Of a stretch of DNA of 64,000 nucleotides, positions 1 through 8,549 are shown one piece after another; the stretch's first letter is position 1; every line of letters starts with the position of its first letter. The translations under genes and the position numbers were made by a program. The notes under the pieces were generated by a model, which was given only the letters and a program-made list of their open reading frames with translations, had not been told where the DNA came from and ran no database searches. Origin of the DNA: Lachnoclostridium sp. UBA1308 (lineage in GTDB: Bacteria > Bacillota > Clostridia > Lachnospirales > Lachnospiraceae); contig DBTU01000003.1 in the NCBI GenBank assembly GCA_002307215.1, positions 29,824 through 93,823 of the forward strand, written 5' to 3'.

Positions 1-1
1 G

Positions 2-634
2 GGACTGACTTTCGCTAAGACTGGAAGCTCAAGCGCGACAGATAACCTGCTCTATATGATACCATGGATAAATCCATATCGTGCGATTCTTGGAGGAGCT
101 TATTACATAGGGAAAGGATATATTAACCGCGGACAGGATACTATATATCTGCAGAAATTTAATATGACACCGACTTCGACCTATTATCACCAATACATGA
201 GCAATGTTGAGGCTCCTTATGCGGAAGGGAAGAAGGTTTTGGCAGCATACAGTGGTATGTTAGCGGATTCACCGATTGTATTCTCCATTCCGATCTATCA
301 AAACATGCCTGATACGCCTGCACTCTATCCGAGCACAATGCTTAATCCGAATAATCGTATGTCAAGCCTTAAGGTTTGTACTACGGACGGAAAGGAATTG
401 ATATTAACACCTACCTTTAGCCAGACCCAGTACAGTTATGATTTGATGGTAGATAACAATGTCAGCAGTGTTAATATTGTAGCTAAGGCAGTCAGCAGTA
501 AAGCAATGATAAACGGCGGTGGTATGGTAACAGTAAATGAAGGAATGAACACCTATGTGATTGCGGTTATTGCACAGAACGGCACAGTGTCTAATTATAC
601 CTTGAATATCGTAAGAGCCGGAGCTGTTCAATAA
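2..634 (+). CDS. Glucosaminidase-type cell wall hydrolase, C-terminal part
   Basis: The reading frame is open from base 2, so the gene begins left of the window and only about 210 residues are visible. The first half has the end of a GH73-like endo-beta-N-acetylglucosaminidase fold: the stretch running from WINPYRAILGGAYYIG through YLQKFN to the SNVEAPYAEG segment resembles LytD-type autolysins that cleave peptidoglycan. From about residue 118 the sequence matches a cadherin-like beta-sandwich module (strands ending YTLNIVRAG), a common wall-binding or spacer domain in Lachnospiraceae surface proteins. The first internal ATG (56) is in the middle of the catalytic domain and is not a true start. 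The next gene follows after 124 bases and carries the same kind of module, so the two probably work together at the cell surface. The family assignment is by remembered motifs; the catalytic glutamate lies outside the window. Confidence 0.75.
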   Translation, partial: GLTFAKTGSSSATDNLLYMIPWINPYRAILGGAYYIGKGYINRGQDTIYLQKFNMTPTSTYYHQYMSNVEAPYAEGKKVLAAYSGMLADSPIVFSIPIYQNMPDTPALYPSTMLNPNNRMSSLKVCTTDGKELILTPTFSQTQYSYDLMVDNNVSSVNIVAKAVSSKAMINGGGMVTVNEGMNTYVIAVIAQNGTVSNYTLNIVRAGAVQ

Positions 635-714
635 GTAAAATACCCTTTATATCATCTCATTATGAATGCGGTTGTATATATCCATTATACTACCGTATTC
701 GTTTATAAAGAAAC

Positions 715-750
715 AAAGGAGGTGAAATCCTCCTTTCAAAACAAAGGAGG
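715..750 (+). promoter_or_regulatory. Duplicated Shine-Dalgarno with an intervening anti-Shine-Dalgarno
   Basis: AAAGGAGG at 715-722 and again at 743-750 flank its exact complement CCTCCTTT at 729-736. The middle element can pair with either side (loops of 6 bases), giving two mutually exclusive hairpins. The second copy is the ribosome binding site of the gene starting at 759. Pairing is seen directly; a role in translation control is inference. Confidence 0.55.
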
Positions 751-758
751 ATTGAAGA

Positions 759-1943
759 ATGAAAAAGTATCTAGGAATATATCTGATAGTAGTGATTGCG
801 GTTGCAGTGATGTTTCCTGCGGTTCCATGTCAAGCAGCCAGTGCAAAGGTGAATATTATGGCGGACAGTGCGCAAGTAACAGTGGGTGATACGGTAAATG
901 TATATATAAAAATTGATTCCGGGACAACATTTGAAGATTTTGAAGCAGACTTGACCTATGATAAGGATATTCTGGAATATCAGAGTGGAGCATCCGTTAT
1001 CACCGGAGGCAGCGGTTACCTTAAGATTTCGGATATGGGTAGTGGACAGTTGGATTCTTCAAGAAAATATGCATTGGAGTTTAAGGCAGATAAGGTTGGA
1101 GACTGCAACATCGCTTTTAGCGGACAGGTAATGGTATATGATAATTCCGGGATTGAGATGCCGGTTTCCAGTGAATCGGTAACTATTTCCGTGAAAGCAC
1201 AAAAAACCGCATCAACCAATACCAATCTGAAAAGTCTCGAAACCAGTCCGGTAGATATTACACCGATTTTTGATAAAAAAGTAACCGAATATAGCGTAAA
1301 TGTGAGTAATGATACAGAGAAGCTTTTAATCACTGCAATACCGGAGGATGAAAAAGCAAGTGTTTCTATTACGGGTAATGATTTTCTGCACGATGGGGAA
1401 AATAAAATTGTCATTACAGTGTTAGCAGAATCAGGAGACATCATAGAATATACTATTAATGTATCTCGAGAGGCTGCACCGACGGTGACAGTTCAGCCGG
1501 CAGCACCGTCCGATAGCAATGAAGCCAAATTTGAGATACTGAAGACAGAGAGTGGTACCATATATTTGGTATACCGTGACGGGTTCAAGCTGGTAGAGCC
1601 GGGCAGTGATATTATAATACCCGAGGGTTATTCCAGATCTGAGATTACAGTTTCCGGAGTAGCCATAACTGCTTTTGTATCGGATAGCAATCCAGAGAGC
1701 GATATAGTATTGCTTTACGCCGAGGATGCAACCGGTAAGGCTGGCTTTTATCAGTTTGACAAAATACAGAATACCCTTCAGCTCTATGTACCTGTAACGA
1801 TTGATAACGATAAAAACAGTTCGGATTTAAACAAAGGAGCATTGACCATTGCTATACTAAGTGCACTCTGCGTTCTATTGTTTATTGCGGTAGTATGGCT
1901 TTTCCTTAAGAGAAGGCAAGTAAAAAAGAACGATTGGGATTAG
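759..1943 (+). CDS. Membrane-anchored cohesin-like / cadherin-like surface protein
   Basis: A 394-residue exported protein. It starts at ATG 759 with a perfect AAAGGAGG site 8 bases upstream. Residues 1-27 are a signal peptide (hydrophobic core, then CQAASA). Residues 30-145 look like a cohesin or other bacterial beta-sandwich domain (VTVGDTVNVYIKI, FEADLTYDKDILEY, a repeated AEY/ALEFKA pattern). Residues 150-235 form a cadherin-like beta-sandwich module ending IEYTINVSRE. A second globular beta-rich part (250-350) follows. The end has a single membrane helix (about 363-385) and a basic tail KRRQVKK, so the protein is held in the membrane with its body outside. It probably forms an operon-like pair with the preceding autolysin. 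No enzyme motif is seen; a cohesin role in a cellulosome is not implied, since no dockerin is visible in the window. Confidence 0.7.
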   Translation: MKKYLGIYLIVVIAVAVMFPAVPCQAASAKVNIMADSAQVTVGDTVNVYIKIDSGTTFEDFEADLTYDKDILEYQSGASVITGGSGYLKISDMGSGQLDSSRKYALEFKADKVGDCNIAFSGQVMVYDNSGIEMPVSSESVTISVKAQKTASTNTNLKSLETSPVDITPIFDKKVTEYSVNVSNDTEKLLITAIPEDEKASVSITGNDFLHDGENKIVITVLAESGDIIEYTINVSREAAPTVTVQPAAPSDSNEAKFEILKTESGTIYLVYRDGFKLVEPGSDIIIPEGYSRSEITVSGVAITAFVSDSNPESDIVLLYAEDATGKAGFYQFDKIQNTLQLYVPVTIDNDKNSSDLNKGALTIAILSALCVLLFIAVVWLFLKRRQVKKNDWD

Positions 1944-1946
1944 TAC

Positions 1947-1974
1947 TTGACAAATAAAAGCAAGCTGTTATACT
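1947..1974 (+). promoter_or_regulatory. Sigma-A type promoter of the mcsA-mcsB-clpC operon
   Basis: TTGACA (1947-1952), a 16-base spacer and TATACT (1969-1974). A second TATAAT lies at 1975-1980. It begins 4 bases after the stop of the preceding gene and leads into a long leader before the GntR-type regulator. No tandem CtsR heptad (GGTCAAA) operator is seen in this leader. Confidence 0.6.
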
Positions 1975-1979
1975 TATAA

Positions 1980-2053
1980 TATAACAGATATAATTCATAA
2001 GCGGTGGATCACTTGGTTTATGATTTGAATTTTCTGCTGGGATATCTGTTATA
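1980..2053 (+). promoter_or_regulatory. Long inverted repeat in the clp operon leader
   Basis: TATAACAGATAT (1980-1991) is repeated as its exact complement ATATCTGTTATA (2042-2053), 50 bases apart. The first arm overlaps the alternative -10 element. It could be a pair of half-sites for the GntR-type regulator encoded just downstream, or the base of a leader RNA stem. A smaller hairpin (CAATTTT/AAAATTG, near 2070-2088) follows. The repeat is certain; the role is inference. Confidence 0.45.
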
Positions 2054-2133
2054 GCACTTACGGAGGAAGCAATTTTGCGGTAAAATTGTTTGTATTTCGA
2101 AAGTATATAAGTTATATAACGAGGTGTAACTTT

Positions 2134-2508
2134 ATGTATGTACGAATTGATTTTAGTAGTGAAGAGGCATTTTATATTCAACTAAGAAATCAAATTATCT
2201 ACGGTATTGCTACGTCTCAGCTTTCAGAGGGAGAAAATCTTCCATCTGTAAGAGAGTTAGCTGAAAATATCGGGATTAATATGCACACTGTCAATAAAGC
2301 GTATGCCATATTAAGGCAAGAGGGTTATTTGAGACTTGATCGCAGAAAGGGTGCGGTCATAGCAATTGATATAAACAAATTGAAAGCTATGGAAGAGATG
2401 AGAGATGATTTGCGTGTTGTTCTGGCTAAGGCTTTTTGTAAGAATATCAGTTGCGAGGAAGCACATGATATCGTCAACGAAATATTTAACGAATTTGAAA
2501 GGGGGTAA
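2134..2508 (+). CDS. GntR-family (YtrA-like) transcriptional regulator
   Basis: A 124-residue DNA-binding protein. ATG 2134 is chosen over the upstream in-frame ATG 2086 because GAGGTG sits 7 bases before it and the family normally begins just before this point (VRIDFSSEEAFYIQLRNQI). Residues 10-75 are a winged helix of the GntR type (LPSVRELAENIGINMHTVNKAYAIL, then the wing YLRLDRRKGAVIA). The C-terminus is a short helical part as in YtrA-type repressors, with no ligand domain. It sits 5 bases before mcsA, in the place held by ctsR in Bacillus and many clostridia, so it probably represses this stress operon in place of CtsR. That functional replacement is inference from position. Confidence 0.85.
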   Translation: MYVRIDFSSEEAFYIQLRNQIIYGIATSQLSEGENLPSVRELAENIGINMHTVNKAYAILRQEGYLRLDRRKGAVIAIDINKLKAMEEMRDDLRVVLAKAFCKNISCEEAHDIVNEIFNEFERG

Positions 2509-2513
2509 TCAAT

Positions 2514-3059
2514 ATGTTGTGTGATAGATGCCAAAAGAGAGATGCTAAAATTTTATATACTGAGATTATCAATGGTGTCAAGAAGGAGCAGCATCTTTGT
2601 GAGGAATGTGCTACAGACTATACATCCTTTCAGATGGAGAAGCCGATTCTTAACAGCGAGCTGACACTAGGAGACCTGCTTTCAACATTACTCGATAATT
2701 ATACAGCTACAGATAAAATGAGATACGATGGTATAAAGCCGGTGATTACCTGTAGCGGATGCGGGACTTCCTATGAGGAATTTAAGCAGAAGGGACGTTT
2801 TGGCTGCTCCGATTGTTATAAAAGTTTTGCAAGTCAGTTGGGTAAGACTTTTCGGAGTATTCAAGGGGCGGAGTTTCATACCGGTAAACGCCCAAAGGGT
2901 TATGTAACAGCTGCTTCAGACAAGGCGACAAAGGATTTTACGGAGGCTCAGAAGCTTTCTCTAAAGCTCCAGGAAGCAATTGAAAAAGAGGAGTTTGAGG
3001 ATGCAGCAAGACTTCGCGATTTGATAAAGCAATTAAAGGAGGAGACGAACAATGCTTAA
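2514..3059 (+). CDS. mcsA: McsA, zinc-finger and UVR-motif activator of protein arginine kinase
   Basis: 181 residues. Four CxxC pairs are present (C3/C6, C29/C32, C80/C83, C98/C101), enough for two zinc sites, followed by a UvrB/UvrC (UVR) motif at about 143-178 (KLQEAIEKEEFEDAARLRDLIKQLK). In Bacillus McsA binds and activates the McsB kinase and takes part in delivering arginine-phosphorylated proteins to ClpC. The start ATG 2514 has AAAGGGGG 9 bases upstream. It follows the GntR-type regulator by 5 bases and overlaps mcsB by 8 bases, a sign of translational coupling. Length and layout are typical of the family. Confidence 0.95.
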   Translation: MLCDRCQKRDAKILYTEIINGVKKEQHLCEECATDYTSFQMEKPILNSELTLGDLLSTLLDNYTATDKMRYDGIKPVITCSGCGTSYEEFKQKGRFGCSDCYKSFASQLGKTFRSIQGAEFHTGKRPKGYVTAASDKATKDFTEAQKLSLKLQEAIEKEEFEDAARLRDLIKQLKEETNNA

Positions 3060-4089
3060 GTGGTATGAGCAGATGGCTCAGGATAATGATGTTGTTATTT
3101 CCAGTCGTGTAAGACTGGCCAGAAATCTAGAGACCTATCCGTTCTCCCCAAAGATCACAGAAGAACAGGCAGTAGCCTTGGTCAGTGATGTAAAGGAGAT
3201 TACAAATTTACTGACACAACAGGAACAACGTAAATTTTATTCCTGTAATATAAGTACTCTAAGTGATATCGATAAATCGGCGATGGTAGAACGCCATATT
3301 GTCAGCCCGTTATTGGCAGAGAAGGAACAGACAACAGGATTGATCCTGTCAGAGGATGAGACCGTCAGCATTATGATCAATGAAGAGGATCACGTCAGAA
3401 TACAGGCGATAGTCGGAGGCATGAATCTGGAACAGGCATACAAGGAAGCCGATTTGACGGATGATATTGCATATGAGAAGCTTCATTTTGCTTATGATGA
3501 GAAGTTCGGGTACCTAACTGCATGTCCGACCAATGCCGGAACGGGTCTACGTGCTTCCTGTATGGTTTTTTTGCCGGCACTCAGTGCAGCCAGAATGATT
3601 CAGAAGTTGATGGAAGAGGTTGGTAAATACGGTGTAACCATTCGTGGGATTTATGGGGAAGGAACAAAAAGCCTTGGCAATATCTATCAGATATCTAATC
3701 AAAAGACGATGGGTAGTTCCGAAAGTGAAATTATTGAAAATTTAAAAAGAATTGTTACTCAGGTAGTAAAGCAAGAAAGAAAAAGAAGGGAGTATATGCT
3801 GTCGGTAAATGCAGATGAGCTTGAGGATCAGGTGTTCCGTTCCTTCGGTGTGTTGAAATATGCGAGACAGATATCCTCAGATGATGCGATGTCCCTTCTT
3901 TCCCAGTTGAAATTCGGTATGGATTGCGAACTGATTCGGTTTGACAGGGCGTTTAATATCCATAAATTAATGATGGGAGTTCAGCCGGGAAGCCTTCAGT
4001 GGATTATTGGCAAGACAGTCGGAAGTGTAACCAGGGATCAAGCCAGAGCCGAATATATCCGAAAAGAATTGCCGACAATTATATCATAA
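3052..4089 (+). CDS. mcsB: McsB, protein arginine kinase
   Basis: 345 residues with the guanido-phosphotransferase fold. Visible motifs are the N-terminal nucleotide-binding segment SSRVRLARNL (about 17-26), the catalytic-cysteine loop ACPTNAGTGLRASC (about 161-174) and the conserved GTKSLGNIYQISNQ segment near 205-218. McsB phosphorylates arginine residues on misfolded proteins and on stress regulators, marking them for ClpC-ClpP. It starts inside the end of mcsA (AAAGGAGG 9 bases before ATG 3052). A 101-base gap separates it from clpC. In species with CtsR, McsB inactivates CtsR; the unusual first gene here raises the question of what this kinase acts on. Confidence 0.96.
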   Translation: MLKWYEQMAQDNDVVISSRVRLARNLETYPFSPKITEEQAVALVSDVKEITNLLTQQEQRKFYSCNISTLSDIDKSAMVERHIVSPLLAEKEQTTGLILSEDETVSIMINEEDHVRIQAIVGGMNLEQAYKEADLTDDIAYEKLHFAYDEKFGYLTACPTNAGTGLRASCMVFLPALSAARMIQKLMEEVGKYGVTIRGIYGEGTKSLGNIYQISNQKTMGSSESEIIENLKRIVTQVVKQERKRREYMLSVNADELEDQVFRSFGVLKYARQISSDDAMSLLSQLKFGMDCELIRFDRAFNIHKLMMGVQPGSLQWIIGKTVGSVTRDQARAEYIRKELPTIIS

Positions 4090-4190
4090 ATGAGATTACA
4101 AACTTAACATTATCAAAAAGATAACTATAACTGGCAGAAACGAGCGAAAATATAGTACGCTAATTTGTACTAGGTCAGGAGGACACTAAT

Positions 4191-6647
4191 ATGAATGAAA
4201 AATTTACTGAAAATGCAAAAACAGCAATAAATTTAGCCAGGGAGATTGCATATCGTCTGTCACATAATTATATTGGAACAGAGCATCTGCTGATAGGACT
4301 GATGGAGGTAGAAGGTGTTGCCTCAAGAATTCTCGAAGAAAACGGAGTGACCGTTGAGAAGGTATTGGAGTTGGTTAATCAATTAATTGCACCAAATAAC
4401 GGTGTTGAGATGATGGACGGTGGAAGCTTTACTCCAAGATCAAAACGTATTATGGACCAAAGCCATAAGGAAGCAGCCAAGTTAAAGGCTCCTTTAGTCG
4501 GAACAGAACATATACTGATTGCGTTGATTAAGGAATCGGATTGTATAGCGGTACGTCTTCTGAATACACTGGGAGTAAATGTACAGAAAGTATATATTGA
4601 TATCTTAACAGCTTCCGGGGTTGATGTCAGTTCCGCGAAGACGGAGTATTCGGCCGGTAAAGGGACTAAAACAAAGGGAAAGACCACAGCTACGCCTACT
4701 CTGGACATGTACAGCCGTGATTTAACCGAATATGCTAGAGAAGGAAAGTTGGACCCTGTTATCGGTAGGGGAGAAGAAATTCAGAGGGTTATTCAGATTT
4801 TAAGCAGAAGGACAAAGAACAATCCTTGTCTGGTAGGTGAACCGGGAGTCGGAAAGACTGCAGTTGCAGAAGGGTTGGCTTTAAAGATTATTGAAGGCAA
4901 CATTCCGGATACAATTAAGGAAAAAAGAGTGGTGACCTTGGATCTGTCAGGTATGGTGGCGGGCTCGAAATACCGTGGTGAATTTGAAGAAAGAATTAAA
5001 AAAGTTATAAGTGAGGTAACCAATGACGGTAATGTATTACTGTTCATTGATGAGATTCATACCATAATCGGTGCCGGTGGAGCAGAAGGGGCAATCGATG
5101 CTTCCAATATCTTGAAGCCTTCCTTGGCACGCGGTGAGCTACAGATACTTGGTGCAACCACCAGAGAAGAGTATCGTAAATATATTGAAAAGGATGCTGC
5201 GCTGGAGAGAAGATTCCAACCTGTAGTTGTTGAGGAGCCCTCCGAGGAGGAGGCTGTACTCATACTCTACGGTTTACGTGATAGATATGAAGCACATCAT
5301 CAGGTACGAATTACCGATGGTGCTCTTGAGGCAGCGGTTAAGTTGTCGAGTCGTTATATTAATGACAGATATCTTCCGGACAAAGCAATTGATTTAATGG
5401 ATGAAGCAGCCTCCAAGGTACGCTTAAGTGCATATGCATCCTCGCCTATTATTAAGGATTTGGAGAAGGAAATCAGCCATTTGGAGGACGAGAAGGAAAA
5501 AGCGATTAAAGCGGAAGCGTATGAAAGAGCCGGTGAAATCAAGAAAAAGCAAGAAGAAAAGACAGAAGAGCTTGAAAAACAGAGGCTAATAGAAGAGAAG
5601 GAAAAATCAGAGAAACAACTCGTGGTCAGTGAAAATGAGATTGCCGAGATTGTCGCAAGCTGGACAAAAATACCTGTGAAGAAGCTGGCCGAGGAAGAGA
5701 CAGAGAGACTAAAGAATCTGGAAAATATACTCCATAAGCGAGTTGTAGGCCAAGAAGAGGCTGTCGGTGCAGTGGCAAAAGCGATCCGACGTGGTAGGGT
5801 AGGACTTAAGGATCCGAACCGTCCGATTGGTTCCTTCCTGTTTTTGGGACCGACCGGTGTTGGTAAGACGGAGCTTTCGAAGGCTTTAGCAGAAGCAATG
5901 TTTGGCAGTGAGAACTCCATAATCCGTGTTGATATGTCCGAGTACATGGAGAAGCATAGCGTCAGCAAGCTCATTGGCTCCCCGCCCGGATATGTGGGTT
6001 ATGATGAAGGTGGTCAGCTTAGCGAGAAAGTAAGACAGAATCCCTATTCGGTAATTCTGTTTGATGAGATTGAAAAAGCACATCCGGATGTATTTAACAT
6101 ATTGCTGCAGGTACTCGATGATGGTCATATTACAGATGCTCAGGGTAGAAGAGTGAGCTTTAAGAATACCATTATTATTATGACCTCCAATGCGGGTGCA
6201 CAAAATATCATTTCTCCTAAACGACTGGGATTTGCTTCCGTTGTGGATGAAAAAGAAGATTATAAGCGCATGAAGGATGGTGTAATGGATGAGGTTAAGA
6301 AGATATTCAAGCCTGAATTTATTAACCGAATTGATGAGATTATTGTCTTCCATTCCCTAACGAAGGAAGATATCAACAGTATTGTTGTTATCATGATTGC
6401 TACGATTGCAAAGAGAATTAAAACTCAAATGGATATTTCGCTTGAAACAAGCGATGCGGTAGTCACCTATATTGCCGAAGTTGGATTTGATACAAAGTAC
6501 GGTGCAAGACCTCTTAGACGTGCGATTCAAACCAATATGGAGGATAAACTGGCGGAGGCAATTTTGGCCGGTACGATTAAAGAAGGGGATACGGTTCAAA
6601 TCGAGTACCTTGACAATGAAATAGTAGTTCGGATAAAAAATAAGTAG
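4191..6647 (+). CDS. clpC: ClpC, AAA+ ATPase of the Clp protease
   Basis: 818 residues, full length for ClpC. Residues 1-140 hold the double N-terminal repeat that binds adaptors and phosphoarginine. The first AAA module has Walker A GEPGVGKT (about 215-222) and Walker B LLFIDEIHT (about 283-291). The middle helical domain carries a UVR-like segment (KAIKAEAYERAGEIKKKQEE, about 440-460). The second AAA module has GPTGVGKT (about 553-560), VILFDEIEKAHPDV and the C-terminal YGARPLRRAIQ box. It unfolds tagged proteins and feeds them to ClpP. AGGAGG lies 10 bases before ATG 4191. The gap after mcsB contains a small TAGTAC/GTACTA inverted repeat (4153-4172), so extra control of clpC is possible. 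Confidence 0.97.
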   Translation: MNEKFTENAKTAINLAREIAYRLSHNYIGTEHLLIGLMEVEGVASRILEENGVTVEKVLELVNQLIAPNNGVEMMDGGSFTPRSKRIMDQSHKEAAKLKAPLVGTEHILIALIKESDCIAVRLLNTLGVNVQKVYIDILTASGVDVSSAKTEYSAGKGTKTKGKTTATPTLDMYSRDLTEYAREGKLDPVIGRGEEIQRVIQILSRRTKNNPCLVGEPGVGKTAVAEGLALKIIEGNIPDTIKEKRVVTLDLSGMVAGSKYRGEFEERIKKVISEVTNDGNVLLFIDEIHTIIGAGGAEGAIDASNILKPSLARGELQILGATTREEYRKYIEKDAALERRFQPVVVEEPSEEEAVLILYGLRDRYEAHHQVRITDGALEAAVKLSSRYINDRYLPDKAIDLMDEAASKVRLSAYASSPIIKDLEKEISHLEDEKEKAIKAEAYERAGEIKKKQEEKTEELEKQRLIEEKEKSEKQLVVSENEIAEIVASWTKIPVKKLAEEETERLKNLENILHKRVVGQEEAVGAVAKAIRRGRVGLKDPNRPIGSFLFLGPTGVGKTELSKALAEAMFGSENSIIRVDMSEYMEKHSVSKLIGSPPGYVGYDEGGQLSEKVRQNPYSVILFDEIEKAHPDVFNILLQVLDDGHITDAQGRRVSFKNTIIIMTSNAGAQNIISPKRLGFASVVDEKEDYKRMKDGVMDEVKKIFKPEFINRIDEIIVFHSLTKEDINSIVVIMIATIAKRIKTQMDISLETSDAVVTYIAEVGFDTKYGARPLRRAIQTNMEDKLAEAILAGTIKEGDTVQIEYLDNEIVVRIKNK

Positions 6648-6743
6648 TAGAAATTACTCGATATATCGTATATAATGAAAGCAGTAATTTATATAAATAT
6701 AATGTAATTATTTTGATATAAATACAATTAGGAGGATTACACA

Positions 6744-7157
6744 ATGGCAGTTGTAGAAGAGTTAATACGCAAGGAAGACGATGGGACATTAAGCTTTGGA
6801 AACTATACATTGAATGTGAAATCAAAAATTTCTGATTTCGAACATCAGGGTGATCTTTATAAGGTAAAGACCTATAATGAGCTTACCAAGCTTGAGAAAA
6901 ATGGAATGCTTGTCTACGAATCGGTGCCCGGTACTGCCGTATATCATTTAGATACCATAGGTAATAATATCAGCTTTGAGGTGACGGGGGATGATTCAGC
7001 CCAGATAACACTCGAATTAGAGGCTGAGAAGGATTATGAAATTTTCAAGAATGATGTAAATTTGGGTAAAATGAAGACAAATCTGGGTGGAAAGTTAGTA
7101 CTTAGTCTGGATTTGGGTGAAGATAAAAAGGATTTTATAAAGGTGGTTAAACTATAA
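6744..7157 (+). CDS. Small conserved protein of unknown function between clpC and radA
   Basis: 137 residues, soluble, acidic, rich in beta-strand patterns, with no signal peptide or membrane helix. ATG 6744 follows AGGAGG by 8 bases. I recall closely similar Lachnospiraceae proteins being labelled endosialidase in databases, but nothing in this sequence supports a hydrolase: there is no sialidase Asp-box (SxDxGxTW). The last 40 residues (DYEIFKNDVNLGKMKTNLGGKLVLSLDL) look like a carbohydrate- or peptide-binding beta-sandwich edge. It is 2 bases before radA, so the two are probably co-transcribed. Function unknown. Confidence 0.75.
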   Translation: MAVVEELIRKEDDGTLSFGNYTLNVKSKISDFEHQGDLYKVKTYNELTKLEKNGMLVYESVPGTAVYHLDTIGNNISFEVTGDDSAQITLELEAEKDYEIFKNDVNLGKMKTNLGGKLVLSLDLGEDKKDFIKVVKL

Positions 7158-7159
7158 CA

Positions 7160-8515
7160 ATGGCTAAAAATAAAACCGTGTTTTTCTGTAAAGATTGTGG
7201 CTTCGAATCGGCGAAATGGATAGGTCAGTGTCCGGGTTGCAAGGCATGGAATTCCTTTGCAGAAGAACCGGTGGCTAAAAAGAGTGCCAAGTCGGCTGCC
7301 ATTAAAAACTTTAGCGAGCCACAACTATTGTCAAATATTACAGTGGAGTCGGAATTTAGGATGCAATCCGGTATTGAAGAATTTGATCGGGTACTCGGAG
7401 GCGGGATTGTTCAGGGAAGTCTCGTGCTGGTCGGCGGTGATCCGGGTATCGGTAAATCAACCTTGCTACTCCAGGTGTGCAAGGAGCTTACCGACAAATC
7501 CAAAAAAGTACTATATATATCAGGAGAAGAATCATTAAGTCAGATAAAACTTAGAGCAGAGAGGCTCGGCGTATTTCACGGCGAGCTGTTGCTGTATTGT
7601 GAAACAGATTTAGAATTAATAGGAAATATAATACATAAACATACTCCTGATGTTGTAGTCATTGATTCTATACAGACAATGCACCGGGATGAGATTGACT
7701 CTGCACCCGGAAGTGTCAGCCAGGTCAGAGAGGCAACTGCAACATTGATGCAGATAGCCAAGGGTACGGGTGTTACCATATTTATCATAGGACATGTAAC
7801 GAAAGAAGGTACAGTTGCAGGGCCCAGGGTACTTGAGCATATGGTGGATACTGTACTGTATTTTGAAGGAGATAATTATGCCGCTTACCGTATTCTGCGT
7901 GCGGTGAAAAACCGTTTTGGTTCCACCAATGAAATTGGTGTATTTGAAATGCAGGGTAAGGGACTGGTTGAAGTAAAAAACCCGTCGGAATTCATGTTAA
8001 AAGGAAGACCGGAAGGAGAACCGGGATCTGTCGTCGCAGCCTCCATTGAGGGTACGAGACCGATACTGGTAGAGGTTCAGGCATTAGTCTGCAGAACTAA
8101 TTTCAATATGCCAAGAAGAACGGCTGCCGGGACGGATTATAACCGAGTCAACCTGCTTATGGCTGTATTAGAGAAGAGGGCAGGAATTCAGCTTGCTGAT
8201 TGTGATGCTTACGTCAATGTGGCAGGAGGAATGCGTGTTACGGAGCCGGCACTTGATCTGGCGATTACCACCGCAATTCTTTCAAGCTATCAGAATCTAG
8301 CGCTGGATAACAAGACAATTCTATTTGGTGAGGTTGGACTGACCGGAGAGATCAGAGCGGTGAATCTTGCGGAATATAGAGTCGCAGAGGCTTCCAAGCT
8401 GGGGTTTGAGGTCTGCATTTTACCTCAGGCGAATAAAGAAAATATCAAAGTATCAGGAATTAAATTAATTGGAGTAAAAAATATTCAGGAAGTAATGGGG
8501 ATACTTAAGAGATAA
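7160..8515 (+). CDS. radA: RadA, DNA repair and branch-migration ATPase
   Basis: 451 residues. It begins with the zinc finger C10-x2-C13 ... C24-x2-C27, followed by a RecA-like core with Walker A GGDPGIGKST (about 91-100), the RadA-specific KNRFGST motif (about 249-255) and a C-terminal Lon-protease-like domain (about 330-451) that lacks protease function in this family. RadA (Sms) promotes branch migration during recombination repair. Its start lies 2 bases after the preceding stop, with AAAGGTGG inside the end of that gene acting as ribosome binding site. Placement downstream of clpC is common in Firmicutes. Confidence 0.97.
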   Translation: MAKNKTVFFCKDCGFESAKWIGQCPGCKAWNSFAEEPVAKKSAKSAAIKNFSEPQLLSNITVESEFRMQSGIEEFDRVLGGGIVQGSLVLVGGDPGIGKSTLLLQVCKELTDKSKKVLYISGEESLSQIKLRAERLGVFHGELLLYCETDLELIGNIIHKHTPDVVVIDSIQTMHRDEIDSAPGSVSQVREATATLMQIAKGTGVTIFIIGHVTKEGTVAGPRVLEHMVDTVLYFEGDNYAAYRILRAVKNRFGSTNEIGVFEMQGKGLVEVKNPSEFMLKGRPEGEPGSVVAASIEGTRPILVEVQALVCRTNFNMPRRTAAGTDYNRVNLLMAVLEKRAGIQLADCDAYVNVAGGMRVTEPALDLAITTAILSSYQNLALDNKTILFGEVGLTGEIRAVNLAEYRVAEASKLGFEVCILPQANKENIKVSGIKLIGVKNIQEVMGILKR

Positions 8516-8549
8516 AATCCACAATCAAGCGGTAACCGGGGGGATACAG

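Noticed and set aside
662..889. 75-residue open frame before the cohesin-like gene
   Set aside because: It reads through the ribosome site and into the next gene out of frame; no start signal of its own.
1016..1444. 142-residue minus-strand open frame
   Set aside because: Antisense of the cohesin-like gene, with no start signals and a low-complexity composition.
759..1943. Cellulosome scaffold protein
   Set aside because: Only one cohesin-like domain, no dockerin and no cellulose-binding module are present; a plain surface protein is more likely.
5354..5974. 206-residue open frame on the minus strand
   Set aside because: It lies wholly inside clpC, is rich in Ser/Phe as expected from an antisense of Lys/Glu codons, and has no ribosome site.
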